A stretch of 13,864 nucleotides of DNA from an uncultured Eubacteriales bacterium (GCA_900551495.1 URWG01000037.1:1-13864); one strand, 5' to 3'; counted from the first letter of the stretch, positions 1-6,831 are shown. The notes: generated by a model not told the origin, from the sequence alone. A program made the numbers and translations.

Positions 1-163
1 CCGTAAGCTGCACCGCCTGCAGCAGCAGCCAAAGGTAGATTCCCTCCTTGCCGACAGTGGTATGGATGCCGAAGCCGATCAACACGCAAAGCCACAGCAC
101 CATCACCGTCCCGCCGAGTGCAAGACAGGTCGTTAGCTGTAAAAGCGTTCCGTAGCGCTTCAT
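1..163 (-). CDS. Membrane protein, N-terminal fragment (cut by window edge)
   Basis: An open frame runs from a start near 163-166 to the left edge of the window with no stop, so only about 54 N-terminal residues are visible. The protein starts MKRYGTLLQ and has one clear hydrophobic segment (roughly residues 9-32, rich in L, V, G and W). A second begins near residue 42, which makes it an integral membrane protein. Two ATG codons lie in tandem at 166 and 163. The GGAGG at 171-175 stands 7 bases from the ATG at 163 but only 4 from the one at 166, so I chose 163. It has its own promoter (198-226) and is therefore probably not dependent on the upstream brnQ-like gene. The family is not recognisable from this fragment. 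Confidence 0.6.
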   Translation of the reverse strand, partial: MKRYGTLLQLTTCLALGGTVMVLWLCVLIGFGIHTTVGKEGIYLWLLLQAVQLT

Positions 164-197
164 CATTACCCCTCCGAGCAAAATATCGGTGTTCAAC

Positions 198-226
198 ATT
201 ATACTCGGTATGCCGTCAAAATGCAA
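198..226 (-). promoter_or_regulatory. Sigma-A-like promoter for the leftmost membrane-protein gene
   Basis: On the minus strand a perfect -10 hexamer TATAAT (198-203) lies 17 bases downstream of a -35-like TTGCAT (221-226). The -10 ends about 32 bases before the tandem ATG start codons, leaving a short leader with a GGAGGGG ribosome-binding site at 169-175. It lies just after the stop codon of the brnQ-like gene, whose reading frame ends at 256. Confidence 0.7.
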
Positions 227-255
227 GTCGAGTTTCGTAAAGATGCCTCCGTGCG

Positions 256-1617
256 TCAAGCCCCCGAGTTCGACTTTCTGCGCAGAAAATGCACGCAAAG
301 TCCGATCGCAAGCCCCAGCGCAGCGGGGCAAAGCCAGCCCAAGCCGAGCGAGGACAGCGGCAAAACGCTGCCGACTGCCGCGAGCGGAGCCTCCAAATGC
401 AGCAGCGCCCGCACGCTCTCCGGCAGAGAGCGCAGAAAATCGTACAGCGCTACCGCGAGCGTCAGCCCCAGCGTCCAGCCGTAGACCGTGCGGTCATGGT
501 CAAACAGCCGTCCGAGCAGCGCCAGCAGAATCAGCACGATCGAGAGCGGATACAGGAACATCAGCATTGGGACAGAATAGGCGATGATCGTGTTCAGCCC
601 GAGATTCGCGATAAGGAAGGACACCCCGCAGAAAACGATCGCCCAAGTGCGGTAGCTCGGTCCCTTCGGGAACATATCGCAAAAAGTCTCTGCGCAGCTC
701 GTAATCAGTCCGACCGCCGTTTTCAGGCAGGCAAGCGTGACCGTCGCGGCAAGCACAAGCAGCCCGACCGTGCCGAGATAATGCCGCGCAAGCTGCGCCA
801 ACGCAACGCCGCCGTTTTCGGACGGTGCGCCAAGTCCGCGGCTCTGCGCGCCCACAACGGCAATGGCAAGATAGATCAGTCCCATGAACAGGCAACTGAA
901 CACGCCCGCGCGAACGGTGCTTCCGGCAACCTTACTCGGCTCAGTCACGCCCAGCTCGCGGATGACCTGCACCACGATGATGCCGAAGGCAAGGCTTGCC
1001 AGTGCATCCATCGTGTTGTAGCCCTCCAAAAAGCCGGTAAACAGCGGCTGCGCGGCGTAGGCTCCCAGCGGCTCGACCGAGGCGACCCGTGCCGACGGCG
1101 CCGCAAGCGCAACCGCAAGTAAAATCCCCAAAAAGACGAGGAAGCACGGGTTCAGGAGCTTGCCGATCCACGTCAGGATTCTCCCCGGGCGCAACGCAAA
1201 GAACAACGCCGCCCCGAAGAACACCACGGAAAAGCCTAGCAGGTACAGCCAAAGCAGCTCGTTTTCCGGCAAAAGCTGCTCCAGCCCTACGGTAAACGAG
1301 GTCGTCGCACAGCGCGGGATGGCAAACAGCGGTCCGATGGACAAATACAGCGCGCAGGTAAAAAACATACCGAACGGACGTCCCGCCCGCGAGGAGAGCT
1401 CAAGCAGTCCGTCCGAGCGGCTGATTCCCAGCGCCGCAACGCCCAAAAGCGGCAGCCCGACACCTGTAATCAGCATACCCGTGACGGCGATCCAAACGCT
1501 GCTGCCCGCCTGCTGACCGAGCGACACGGGAAAGATCAGATTCCCCGCGCCGAAAAACATACCGAACAGCATACTGGCAACGCAAACGTACTCGCGAAGG
1601 GTCAATCTCTTTTTCAT
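256..1617 (-). CDS. brnQ: Branched-chain amino acid:cation symporter (LIVCS family)
   Basis: This 453-residue polytopic membrane protein should import leucine, isoleucine and valine coupled to Na+ or H+. The family-typical N-terminal stretch is present: SMLFGMFFGAGNLIFPVSLG at about residues 15-34, followed by QQAG. Hydrophobic segments alternate along the whole length, consistent with the about 12 membrane spans of BrnQ, and the length matches the family. The open frame extends upstream to 1719, but the ATG at 1617 (MKKRLTLREY) is chosen because AGGAGAG sits just before it and the extra 34 residues are polar and untypical. A TATAAT at 1666-1671 would put the transcription start downstream of the longer start. 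It is divergent from the ABC exporter operon. Substrate specificity within LIVCS is inferred from family only. Confidence 0.9.
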   Translation of the reverse strand: MKKRLTLREYVCVASMLFGMFFGAGNLIFPVSLGQQAGSSVWIAVTGMLITGVGLPLLGVAALGISRSDGLLELSSRAGRPFGMFFTCALYLSIGPLFAIPRCATTSFTVGLEQLLPENELLWLYLLGFSVVFFGAALFFALRPGRILTWIGKLLNPCFLVFLGILLAVALAAPSARVASVEPLGAYAAQPLFTGFLEGYNTMDALASLAFGIIVVQVIRELGVTEPSKVAGSTVRAGVFSCLFMGLIYLAIAVVGAQSRGLGAPSENGGVALAQLARHYLGTVGLLVLAATVTLACLKTAVGLITSCAETFCDMFPKGPSYRTWAIVFCGVSFLIANLGLNTIIAYSVPMLMFLYPLSIVLILLALLGRLFDHDRTVYGWTLGLTLAVALYDFLRSLPESVRALLHLEAPLAAVGSVLPLSSLGLGWLCPAALGLAIGLCVHFLRRKSNSGA

Positions 1618-1665
1618 AGCTCTCTCCTGCTCTTTCTCCGCGCCCCCGTGCGGTCTTTGGGATCC

Positions 1666-1694
1666 ATTATATCTGATTCTTTCGAAAAAGTATA
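1666..1694 (-). promoter_or_regulatory. Probable promoter of the brnQ-like gene
   Basis: A perfect minus-strand -10 hexamer TATAAT occupies 1666-1671. With a 17-base spacer the -35 position (1689-1694) reads TATACT, a poor match, so this promoter may need an activator or be weak. The predicted leader to the start at 1617 is only about 40 bases, too short for a T-box or riboswitch. The surrounding AT-rich segment (1665-1745) is shared with the divergent promoter of the ABC operon. Confidence 0.5.
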
Positions 1695-1712
1695 CACCTA
1701 TATGAAATAATA

Positions 1713-1741
1713 CTTCCATTTTCGCGGTTTTATGGTAGAAT
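1713..1741 (+). promoter_or_regulatory. Probable extended -10 promoter of the ABC exporter operon
   Basis: The plus strand shows TAGAAT (1736-1741) preceded by TGG, which forms an extended -10 (TGnTAGAAT). The -35 position at 17-base spacing (1713-1718, CTTCCA) matches consensus at only three of six bases. It would give a leader of about 70 bases that contains the inverted repeat at 1766-1798. It lies back-to-back with the brnQ-like promoter. Confidence 0.45.
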
Positions 1742-1765
1742 GGTTCTTCGTAAGGGGTTTTGGCA

Positions 1766-1798
1766 CGACCTTCGGCGAGTAGTAGGCGCAGAAGGTCG
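1766..1798 (+). repeat. Inverted repeat in the ABC-operon leader
   Basis: CGACCTTC (1766-1773) and GAAGGTCG (1791-1798) are perfect 8-base complementary arms around a 17-base loop. They lie between the likely promoter and the ribosome-binding site of the first ABC gene. No T-run follows, only AAAAAGGAAAG leading into the start, so it is not a standard terminator. It could be a protein-binding operator or an RNA hairpin near the ribosome-binding site; the sequence does not say which. Confidence 0.5.
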
Positions 1799-1820
1799 GA
1801 AAAAGGAAAGAAAGGAAGCT

Positions 1821-3542
1821 ATGAAAAGAGTCTTACATTATCTCAAGCCGTATCGGGGCAGGCTGCTGTTGGCGGCGCTGCTCATTTCCGTCTCTACGCT
1901 GTGCGATCTGCTGCTGCCGACGCTGATGTCGGACATTCTCAATCGCGGCATTCAGGCGGGCGACTTCGGCTATGTGCTGCGCTGCTGCGGAAAAATGCTG
2001 GGCGTGGCGGCGGTCAGCCTCGGCTGCATTCTCGGCGGCATGAAGCTGAGTGCGGAGGTCGTGGCGGGCTTCTGCGCCGACCTGCGGTTCGATATTTTCC
2101 GCAAGGTCAACACGCTGTCGTTCGAGGAATTCGGCTCGCTCGGCACCGCAGCTCTCGTGACCCGTGCGACGCACGATGTCGAAACGCTGTCGTGGGTCGC
2201 CTCAATGCTCTGCGGCACGGTCGCGACCATTCCGATGCTGTTTTTCGGCGGCACGGTGCTTGCCATGCGCAAGGATCTTGTGCTGTCGCTGATCTTAATG
2301 GCATTTATCCCGTTTATCGTCTGCGTCGTCTTGCTCATCGGGCGGCGCGTCCTGCCGCTGTGGGAAAAATCCGATGCGTACATTGACCGTCAGAACGCGA
2401 TCATGCGTGAACGTCTGCGCGGCATCCGCGTCATCCGCGCATTCAATTCCGAGGGGCACGAGCACGGGCGCATTGCCCACGCCACCGAGGTCATGGCGGA
2501 AAATATCATCCGCGGCAATGTCTCGATGGGGCTTCTGACGCCCGTTTCCCTGCTGGTGCTGAATCTTTCGTCGCTGCTGATCGTCTATTTCGGCGGCTGG
2601 CGGATGGTTCACGAGGCGAGCGCCGTCAGCGCGGGCGACATTTTCGCGATCATTCAGTATCTCACGATGGTCATGAACGGCGTGATGATGGCATCATTCG
2701 CGCTGGTGATGTACCCGCACGCGCAGGTCGCCGCCAAGCGTATCGATCAGGTCATGTGTGCCGACGGCATGGGCGACCCCGGGACAGGCAGCGCGCACCT
2801 GCCGCAGGGTGACATTTCCTTCCGCGGCGTCAGCTTTTCCTACGGCGGCACGGAGGATGCCGTACGCAACATTTCGCTGGACATCCGCAAGGGGCAGACC
2901 GTCGCGGTCATCGGCGGCACGGGCAGCGGAAAGAGCACGCTGATCTCCCTGCTGCTGGGCTTCCGACTGCCGACGCAGGGCGAAGTGCTGTTCGACGGCA
3001 TTTCCACCCGTGAACTGAGCAAGCACTCCCTGCGGCAGAGCATCAGCAGCGTTCTGCAAGGCTCCGCAGTCTATACCGGCACGATCGGCGAGAACATCCG
3101 CATCGGCAATCCCGACGCGACCGAGCAGCAGATCGCCGATGCCGCCCGTATCGCCCAGCTCTCGGGTTTCATCGAGTCCGTGGACGGCGGGATGGATTAC
3201 GAGATCAAGCAGGCAGGCAAAAACCTCTCCGGCGGTCAGAAGCAGCGGCTTTCCATTGCCCGCGCGATCGTCAAGGACGTGCCGATCTACATCTTCGACG
3301 ACAGCTTCTCCGCGCTGGACTTCCTGACGGAGAAGAACCTCCGCGCCGCGCTCAACGAAAAGCTGCGCGGGCGGACGCAGATCGTCGTGACCCAGCGCAT
3401 CACCTCCGCGATGAGTGCCGACCGCATTTTCGTCATGGATAACGGCGAGCTGGTCGATCAGGGCACGCACACGGAGCTGCTGGAGCGCTGCCGCATCTAT
3501 CGGGAAATCTTCGCCTCTCAGACGGGAGGTGGCACAAAATGA
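1821..3542 (+). CDS. ABC exporter half-transporter, degenerate-site subunit
   Basis: The protein has 573 residues: an N-terminal six-helix exporter domain (about 1-320) fused to a nucleotide-binding domain (about 325-573). Walker A is GGTGSGKST at 365-373 and the signature LSGGQ is at 469-473. Walker B reads IFDD at 491-494, so Asp494 stands where the catalytic Glu is expected. The switch residue is Gln525 (VVTQRIT) instead of His. This Asp/Gln pattern is known from the non-hydrolysing site of heterodimeric exporters such as TM287/288 and BmrC/BmrD, so the protein should pair with the downstream subunit, whose gene overlaps by four bases (ATGA). ATG 1821 is chosen over an in-frame ATG at 1740 because AAGGAAG precedes it and MKRVLHYLKPYRG is the usual N-terminus of the family. 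The substrate is unknown; multidrug or peptide export is the family default. Confidence 0.92.
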   Translation: MKRVLHYLKPYRGRLLLAALLISVSTLCDLLLPTLMSDILNRGIQAGDFGYVLRCCGKMLGVAAVSLGCILGGMKLSAEVVAGFCADLRFDIFRKVNTLSFEEFGSLGTAALVTRATHDVETLSWVASMLCGTVATIPMLFFGGTVLAMRKDLVLSLILMAFIPFIVCVVLLIGRRVLPLWEKSDAYIDRQNAIMRERLRGIRVIRAFNSEGHEHGRIAHATEVMAENIIRGNVSMGLLTPVSLLVLNLSSLLIVYFGGWRMVHEASAVSAGDIFAIIQYLTMVMNGVMMASFALVMYPHAQVAAKRIDQVMCADGMGDPGTGSAHLPQGDISFRGVSFSYGGTEDAVRNISLDIRKGQTVAVIGGTGSGKSTLISLLLGFRLPTQGEVLFDGISTRELSKHSLRQSISSVLQGSAVYTGTIGENIRIGNPDATEQQIADAARIAQLSGFIESVDGGMDYEIKQAGKNLSGGQKQRLSIARAIVKDVPIYIFDDSFSALDFLTEKNLRAALNEKLRGRTQIVVTQRITSAMSADRIFVMDNGELVDQGTHTELLERCRIYREIFASQTGGGTK

Positions 3543-5299
3543 ATCGGAAAAAGAAAGACCGTATCATTCCGCGCCTGTTAAGAGAGGCGCGTCCCATTTG
3601 GAAATGGATGGCGCTGGCGTGCGTGCTTTGCAGCGGCATGATCCTCTGCGCCATCGTCGGTCCGAAGCTGCTGGGCGGCTTAATTGACCAATTATACGAC
3701 TACCGGGACGGAACCTTCACCGGCGATCTGCTTGCCGCACTGCTGCCGCCCATCGGCGTGCTTGCGGGTGTTTACGCGGCGTACAGCCTGCTCAGCTACC
3801 TCAAAATGCTGCTGCTCAACCGCATTGTCAGCCGCTACTTCACCTGCACGCTCCGCATCCGCATTTCCGACAAAATTCGCCGTCTGCCCGTGCGCTACGT
3901 CGATCAGACGCCCGTCGGCGACATTCTCTCACGCATGACCGACGACGTTTCGACCATGGGCAACTACATCCATCAGATTGTCGATACCCTGATGACGGGC
4001 TTTTTGATGATCGTTGCCATTGCCGTCATGATGCTGTCGGAGGATTGGCGGCTGGCGCTGATTGTGCTGGCGCTGACACCCGCGTCGATCGCGCTGTCGT
4101 CGTTCCTGTCATCCAAGAGCGAGAAACACTTTTACAATATGTTCAACGAGGGCGGCAATCTCAACGCGCTGGTCGAGGAGTCGTTTACGAACTTCGCCAC
4201 CACGAAGGCATATAACCTTGAAGGCTACACCGAGGAAAAGCATAAGGTCATCAACGGGCGCCGCCGGAAGACGGAAGCCAACGCCAACTTTATCTCCTCG
4301 ATCGTCATGCCGATCATCGCCTTTTCCAATGCGCTGGCGTATATCGCCATCTGTCTTTTGGGCGGCTGGCTGCTGCTGAACGGGCGGATTGCCTCGGTCG
4401 GCGTGGTCGTGACGATCCTGCTGTATGCCAAGCAGTTCTCCTCCCCGCTGGAGCAGATCGCAAGCGGTCTCGGCAGCCTGCAGCACGCAAAGGCAGCCGC
4501 CCGCCGCGTGTTCAAAATCCTCGACATGGAGGAGGAAGAGGACCCCGCCGCCGTTCTGCCCCACGCGGCAGAGGGCAGCGTCCGCTTCGAGCACGTGGAC
4601 TTCTCCTACGACCCCGCCGCGCCGCTGATCGAGGACTTGAGCATCGACATCAAGCGCGGGCAGAACGTTGCCATCGTCGGTCCCACGGGCGCGGGCAAGA
4701 CGACCATCGTCAACCTCCTGATGCGCTTTTACGACGTCAATCGGGGTAAAATTTTCCTTGACGGCACGGACTGTGCAACGGTTTCCCGCGAATCCGTGCG
4801 CGACCAGTTCGGCATGGTTTTGCAGGACACCTGGCTGTTCCGCGGGACGATCGCGGAAAATGTCGCCTTCGGCAAGCCCGACGCGACGCGTGAGGAGATC
4901 ATTGAGGCTTGCGACCGCGCCTACTGCGACCACTTCATCCGCACGCTGCCCGACGGCTACGACACGGTTGTCGGCGACGATCTTGCGAACCTCTCCGGCG
5001 GTCAGAAGCAGCTTCTGACCATCGCCCGTGCCATGCTTGCCGACCGTCGGCTGCTGATTTTGGACGAGGCGACCTCGAACGTCGATACCCGTACCGAGAT
5101 TCTGCTGCAAAAGGCAATGGACAACCTGATGAAGGGGCGTACCTGCTTCGTCATTGCCCACCGTCTGTCCACGATCGTGGATTCCGACCTCATTCTCGTG
5201 CTGGATCACGGTCATATCGTCGAGCAGGGCACACATCGGGAGCTGCTGGAAAAGAAGGGCTTCTACCACAAAATTTACACCAGTCAGTACGCCATCTGA
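3539..5299 (+). CDS. ABC exporter half-transporter, catalytic subunit
   Basis: This 586-residue exporter subunit has an N-terminal membrane domain (about 1-335) and a C-terminal ATPase domain. All catalytic elements are canonical: Walker A GPTGAGKTT at 381-389, signature LSGGQ at 485-489, Walker B LLILDE ending at Glu510, D-loop SNVD, and switch His541 (VIAHRLST). It therefore supplies the hydrolysing Walker B/H-loop of a heterodimer whose other site comes from the preceding gene. The start ATG overlaps the previous stop (ATGA), with GGGAGG about 10 bases upstream, so the two genes are translationally coupled and stoichiometric expression is expected. A polar stretch with the sequence EEEEDP links the membrane and ATPase domains. 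Substrate cannot be read from the sequence. Confidence 0.93.
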   Translation: MNRKKKDRIIPRLLREARPIWKWMALACVLCSGMILCAIVGPKLLGGLIDQLYDYRDGTFTGDLLAALLPPIGVLAGVYAAYSLLSYLKMLLLNRIVSRYFTCTLRIRISDKIRRLPVRYVDQTPVGDILSRMTDDVSTMGNYIHQIVDTLMTGFLMIVAIAVMMLSEDWRLALIVLALTPASIALSSFLSSKSEKHFYNMFNEGGNLNALVEESFTNFATTKAYNLEGYTEEKHKVINGRRRKTEANANFISSIVMPIIAFSNALAYIAICLLGGWLLLNGRIASVGVVVTILLYAKQFSSPLEQIASGLGSLQHAKAAARRVFKILDMEEEEDPAAVLPHAAEGSVRFEHVDFSYDPAAPLIEDLSIDIKRGQNVAIVGPTGAGKTTIVNLLMRFYDVNRGKIFLDGTDCATVSRESVRDQFGMVLQDTWLFRGTIAENVAFGKPDATREEIIEACDRAYCDHFIRTLPDGYDTVVGDDLANLSGGQKQLLTIARAMLADRRLLILDEATSNVDTRTEILLQKAMDNLMKGRTCFVIAHRLSTIVDSDLILVLDHGHIVEQGTHRELLEKKGFYHKIYTSQYAI

Positions 5300-5311
5300 C
5301 GAAGGACGGCT

Positions 5312-5845
5312 ATGGAAAGCATTTTCGTCAACGGAACGGAATTTCAGACAGAGCGGCTGCTCGGCAAGGGTAAGGGCGGCTACTCCTACCTCGCCCACCG
5401 CGCGGGGCAGACGGTCGTCATCAAGCAGATTCACCACGAGCCGTGCAGCTATTATCAGTTCGGCGACAAGCTCGCTGCCGAGCTGAACGACTACGAGCGG
5501 CTGCGGCAGGTTGGGATCCCGATGCCCGCGCTTTTGGACGTTGACCGCGCTGCCGAGCGGCTGGTCAAGGAATTCATCGACGGCGAGACGATTTTTGAGC
5601 TGGTAAAGCGCGACGCCGTAACGTCGGAGCACCTTGCGCAGCTTGAGGCGATGTGTGCGCTGCTGTATCCCGCGGGGCTGAACATCGACTATTTCCCGAC
5701 GAATTTCGTGGTCAGCGGCGGTCGGCTGTTTTACGTCGATTACGAGTGCAACGCATACGACGAGCAGTGGGATTTTGCGCACTGGGGCGTGCGGTACTGG
5801 TCGAAAACGCCCGAATTTTCGGCATATTGGGAACAAAACAAATAA
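5312..5845 (+). CDS. Small protein-kinase-fold / phosphotransferase-like protein
   Basis: This 177-residue protein keeps a minimal kinase core. It has a glycine-rich loop (GKGKGGYSYLA, residues 18-28), the ATP-binding lysine in VVIKQ (Lys38), candidate helix-C glutamates (Glu57 or Glu62), a hinge-like VKEFIDGET (85-93), a catalytic-loop equivalent NIDYFPTN with Asp126 and Asn131, and a metal-binding DYE in place of DFG (Asp143). The compact lobe resembles RIO/Bud32-like and aminoglycoside-phosphotransferase-like kinases rather than full Hanks-type kinases, which are longer; the activation segment is nearly absent. It starts 12 bases after the exporter gene with GAAGGACGG as ribosome-binding site, so it is co-transcribed with the exporter. 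Its substrate is unknown. Regulation of the exporter, or modification of an exported compound, are possibilities from context only. Confidence 0.75.
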   Translation: MESIFVNGTEFQTERLLGKGKGGYSYLAHRAGQTVVIKQIHHEPCSYYQFGDKLAAELNDYERLRQVGIPMPALLDVDRAAERLVKEFIDGETIFELVKRDAVTSEHLAQLEAMCALLYPAGLNIDYFPTNFVVSGGRLFYVDYECNAYDEQWDFAHWGVRYWSKTPEFSAYWEQNK

Positions 5846-5859
5846 AAAACATTCTCCGA

Positions 5860-6041
5860 TGTCATTCCGAGGTCGTAGCCGTCGGCGACAAAGGAGCCTT
5901 ACGGATACGGGCTCTCCGCTTGCCGGTGGGTGCTTGCACCCGTGGCAATCTCGCAGGATTGTTTTGGAATTTCAATATACTACGGCAAAATCGAAACATT
6001 TCATATGAGGTTCCCACGTCGCTTCGCTCCCCGGAATGACA
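5860..6041. repeat. Interspersed repeat with terminal inverted repeats TGTCATTCCG / CGGAATGACA
   Basis: The left end (5860-5869) and right end (6032-6041) form a perfect 10-base inverted pair. Similarity continues imperfectly inward (GAGGTCGTAGCCG on the left; GGGGAGCGAAGCGACG, read inward from the right). An internal hairpin lies at 5920-5948. The GTCATTCCG(A/G)GG...GCGAAGCGACGTGGGAA signature is, from general knowledge, typical of small non-coding repeats dispersed in clostridial and other genomes. It holds no transposase. Mobility by a transposase acting in trans (MITE-like) is possible but not shown. Confidence 0.65.
5920..5948. repeat. Hairpin inside the interspersed repeat
   Basis: TTGCCGGTGGGTGC pairs with GCACCCGTGGCAA. 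The inner GGGTG/CACCC stem around CTTG is perfect, and the outer TTGCC/GGCAA is also perfect, with a small mismatch between them. It lies near the middle of the 5860-6041 element and would fold in DNA or RNA. Confidence 0.6.
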
Positions 6042-6071
6042 CAAGAAGGATTTTTCGACACACTGTCTGAA

Positions 6072-6108
6072 AAACGTCAGCCGCAGACATTACCTGCGGC
6101 TGACGTTT
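6072..6108. terminator. Perfect 15-base hairpin, possible bidirectional terminator
   Basis: AAACGTCAGCCGCAG (6072-6086) and its exact complement (6094-6108) flank a 7-base loop. The stem is GC-rich at its core and ends in A/T runs on either side, so RNA from either strand ends its stem in three or more U residues. It is not followed by a long unpaired U-tract, so terminator function is plausible rather than certain. It is the first strong stem-loop after the kinase-fold gene on the plus strand outside the 5860-6041 element. Confidence 0.5.
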
Positions 6109-6109
6109 C

Positions 6110-6150
6110 AGCTTGTCAAAAAAAGTCATGGAAGACTTTTTTGACAAGCT
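6110..6150. terminator. Long A/T-rich hairpin next to the 15-base hairpin
   Basis: AGCTTGTC followed by seven A and GTC (6110-6127) pairs with GAC, six T and GACAAGCT (6134-6150) around an ATGGAA loop, with a single bulged base. The A and T runs lie inside the stem. Only one base separates it from the preceding hairpin, so the two would stack in one transcript. A terminator role or a repeat-element role are both possible. Confidence 0.45.
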
Positions 6151-6215
6151 GCCTTCAAAATTGCAAAATACAAATAAGTAATATTATTTTGCCCGCTGCG
6201 GCGGGGTTATTGAAC

Positions 6216-6246
6216 GTGAAAGAGAACCCTGACGGTTCCCTTTCAC
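6216..6246. repeat. Third hairpin of the intergenic block
   Basis: GTGAAAGAGAACC (6216-6228) pairs with GGTTCCCTTTCAC (6234-6246) with one non-Watson-Crick position around a 5-base CTGAC loop. No U-tract adjoins it. It lies inside the region bounded by the 13-base inverted pair at 6067-6079 and 6290-6302. Confidence 0.55.
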
Positions 6247-6323
6247 ACTTTCCCTCCGAAACTTTTCATCGGGAGATTCTTTGAGAGGTTGACGTTTTTC
6301 AGTTTCTTCGGTCAACAAATCGT

Positions 6324-6818
6324 CTAACGGGAAAACACAAGGTCCGTGCCGTCGCGTTCGGGCAGCGCTCGGAAGCCCAAGCCGCGATAGATCGCCTGCG
6401 CCTTGCGGTTTTCCTCCTCGACGGCAAGGCGGATCGGCATTGCCCCGTTCGCCGTCTTCAGCAGACGGGTCGCCAATTCGGCGGCGGCTTTCCCGTAGCC
6501 CCTTCCCTGCTGCCGCGCCTCGACGAAATAGCCCCACGAATAGCTCGGCGTGTCGCCGCGCCATCGGTACAGATCGATAAAGCCGACGCGCTCCCCCGCC
6601 GCCGTGCAGATCACGCACGGCACATGGTCCTCCGGCGCAAGATACGCCCGCCCGACGGAGAGCCACACCGGATTGACCAGCTCCGTTTGATCGTCACGTA
6701 GGCGGCAGTCATATGCGGCATAGATCAGGTCGTCCTCCGTCTCGATCGGGCGGAAAAAGACCGTCTCGTTCGCCCACGCCGCCCTCTGCAGCCGCATCAA
6801 ATCACTTCGTATCGACAC
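6324..6818 (-). CDS. GNAT-family N-acetyltransferase
   Basis: This 164-residue cytosolic protein should transfer an acetyl group from acetyl-CoA to an amine. The acetyl-CoA-binding motif A is QGRGYG (residues 104-109), preceded by the beta-4 strand WGYFVEARQ. The C-terminal motif B region AVEEENRKAQAIYRGLGF (132-149) is the typical N-x-x-A-x-x-x-Y-x-x-x-GF arrangement. Length fits a single GNAT domain. The overall pattern resembles small polyamine or amino-acid acetyltransferases, but the substrate cannot be assigned. The start is GTG at 6818, supported by AAAGGAAA 7 bases upstream; the first in-frame ATG (6797) has no such site. It is a single gene, convergent with the exporter operon. Confidence 0.85.
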   Translation of the reverse strand: MSIRSDLMRLQRAAWANETVFFRPIETEDDLIYAAYDCRLRDDQTELVNPVWLSVGRAYLAPEDHVPCVICTAAGERVGFIDLYRWRGDTPSYSWGYFVEARQQGRGYGKAAAELATRLLKTANGAMPIRLAVEEENRKAQAIYRGLGFRALPERDGTDLVFSR

Positions 6819-6823
6819 AGCAA

Positions 6824-6831
6824 TTTCCTTT
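6824..6831 (-). promoter_or_regulatory. Ribosome-binding site that fixes the GTG start
   Basis: AAAGGAAA on the minus strand lies with AGGA 7 bases before the GTG at 6818-6816. No comparable purine run precedes the later in-frame ATG, so it decides the start of the acetyltransferase. Confidence 0.6.

Larger units (their letters stand above)
6067..6302. repeat. Possible non-autonomous element bounded by a 13-base inverted pair
   Basis: CTGAAAAACGTCA (6067-6079) is the exact reverse complement of TGACGTTTTTCAG (6290-6302). The 236-base unit between them is non-coding and packed with hairpins (6072-6108, 6110-6150, 6216-6246). No target-site duplication is obvious at the edges. A MITE-like element or an accumulation of terminator-type repeats would both explain it. 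Confidence 0.35.
5846..6323. other. Gene-free block composed of interspersed repeats and hairpins
   Basis: No credible coding frame exists here; short open frames have no ribosome-binding site or family resemblance. The block separates the convergent ends of the plus-strand exporter operon and the minus-strand acetyltransferase gene. It holds a 182-base element with terminal inverted repeats (5860-6041), followed by a 236-base unit bounded by a 13-base inverted pair (6067-6302) that contains three strong hairpins. Runs of A and T make parts of it visibly more AT-rich than the genes on either side. Transcription from both sides probably ends here. Confidence 0.8.

Noticed and set aside
275..288. 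14-base perfect palindrome TTTCTGCGCAGAAA near the 3' end of the brnQ-like gene
   Set aside because: It has no loop, lies inside the coding sequence and has no T-run; chance is a sufficient explanation.
1674..1690. CodY-box-like sequence (TTTCGAAA core) upstream of the brnQ-like gene
   Set aside because: The CodY consensus has one base between the TTC and GAA halves; here they are adjacent, so spacing is wrong.
1618..1719. N-terminal extension of the brnQ-like protein from ATG 1719
   Set aside because: It would place a polar 34-residue segment before the conserved start and begins upstream of the TATAAT promoter; ATG 1617 has a good ribosome-binding site.
4109..5836. Long antisense open frame opposite the second ABC subunit and kinase-fold gene (575 codons)
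   Set aside because: It lies wholly opposite well-supported genes, has no ribosome-binding site or recognisable domain, and its composition is what GC-rich codon use on the other strand produces.
5846..6323. CRISPR array or tRNA gene in the repeat-rich intergenic block
   Set aside because: There are no regularly spaced direct repeats and no cloverleaf; the structure consists of inverted repeats only.
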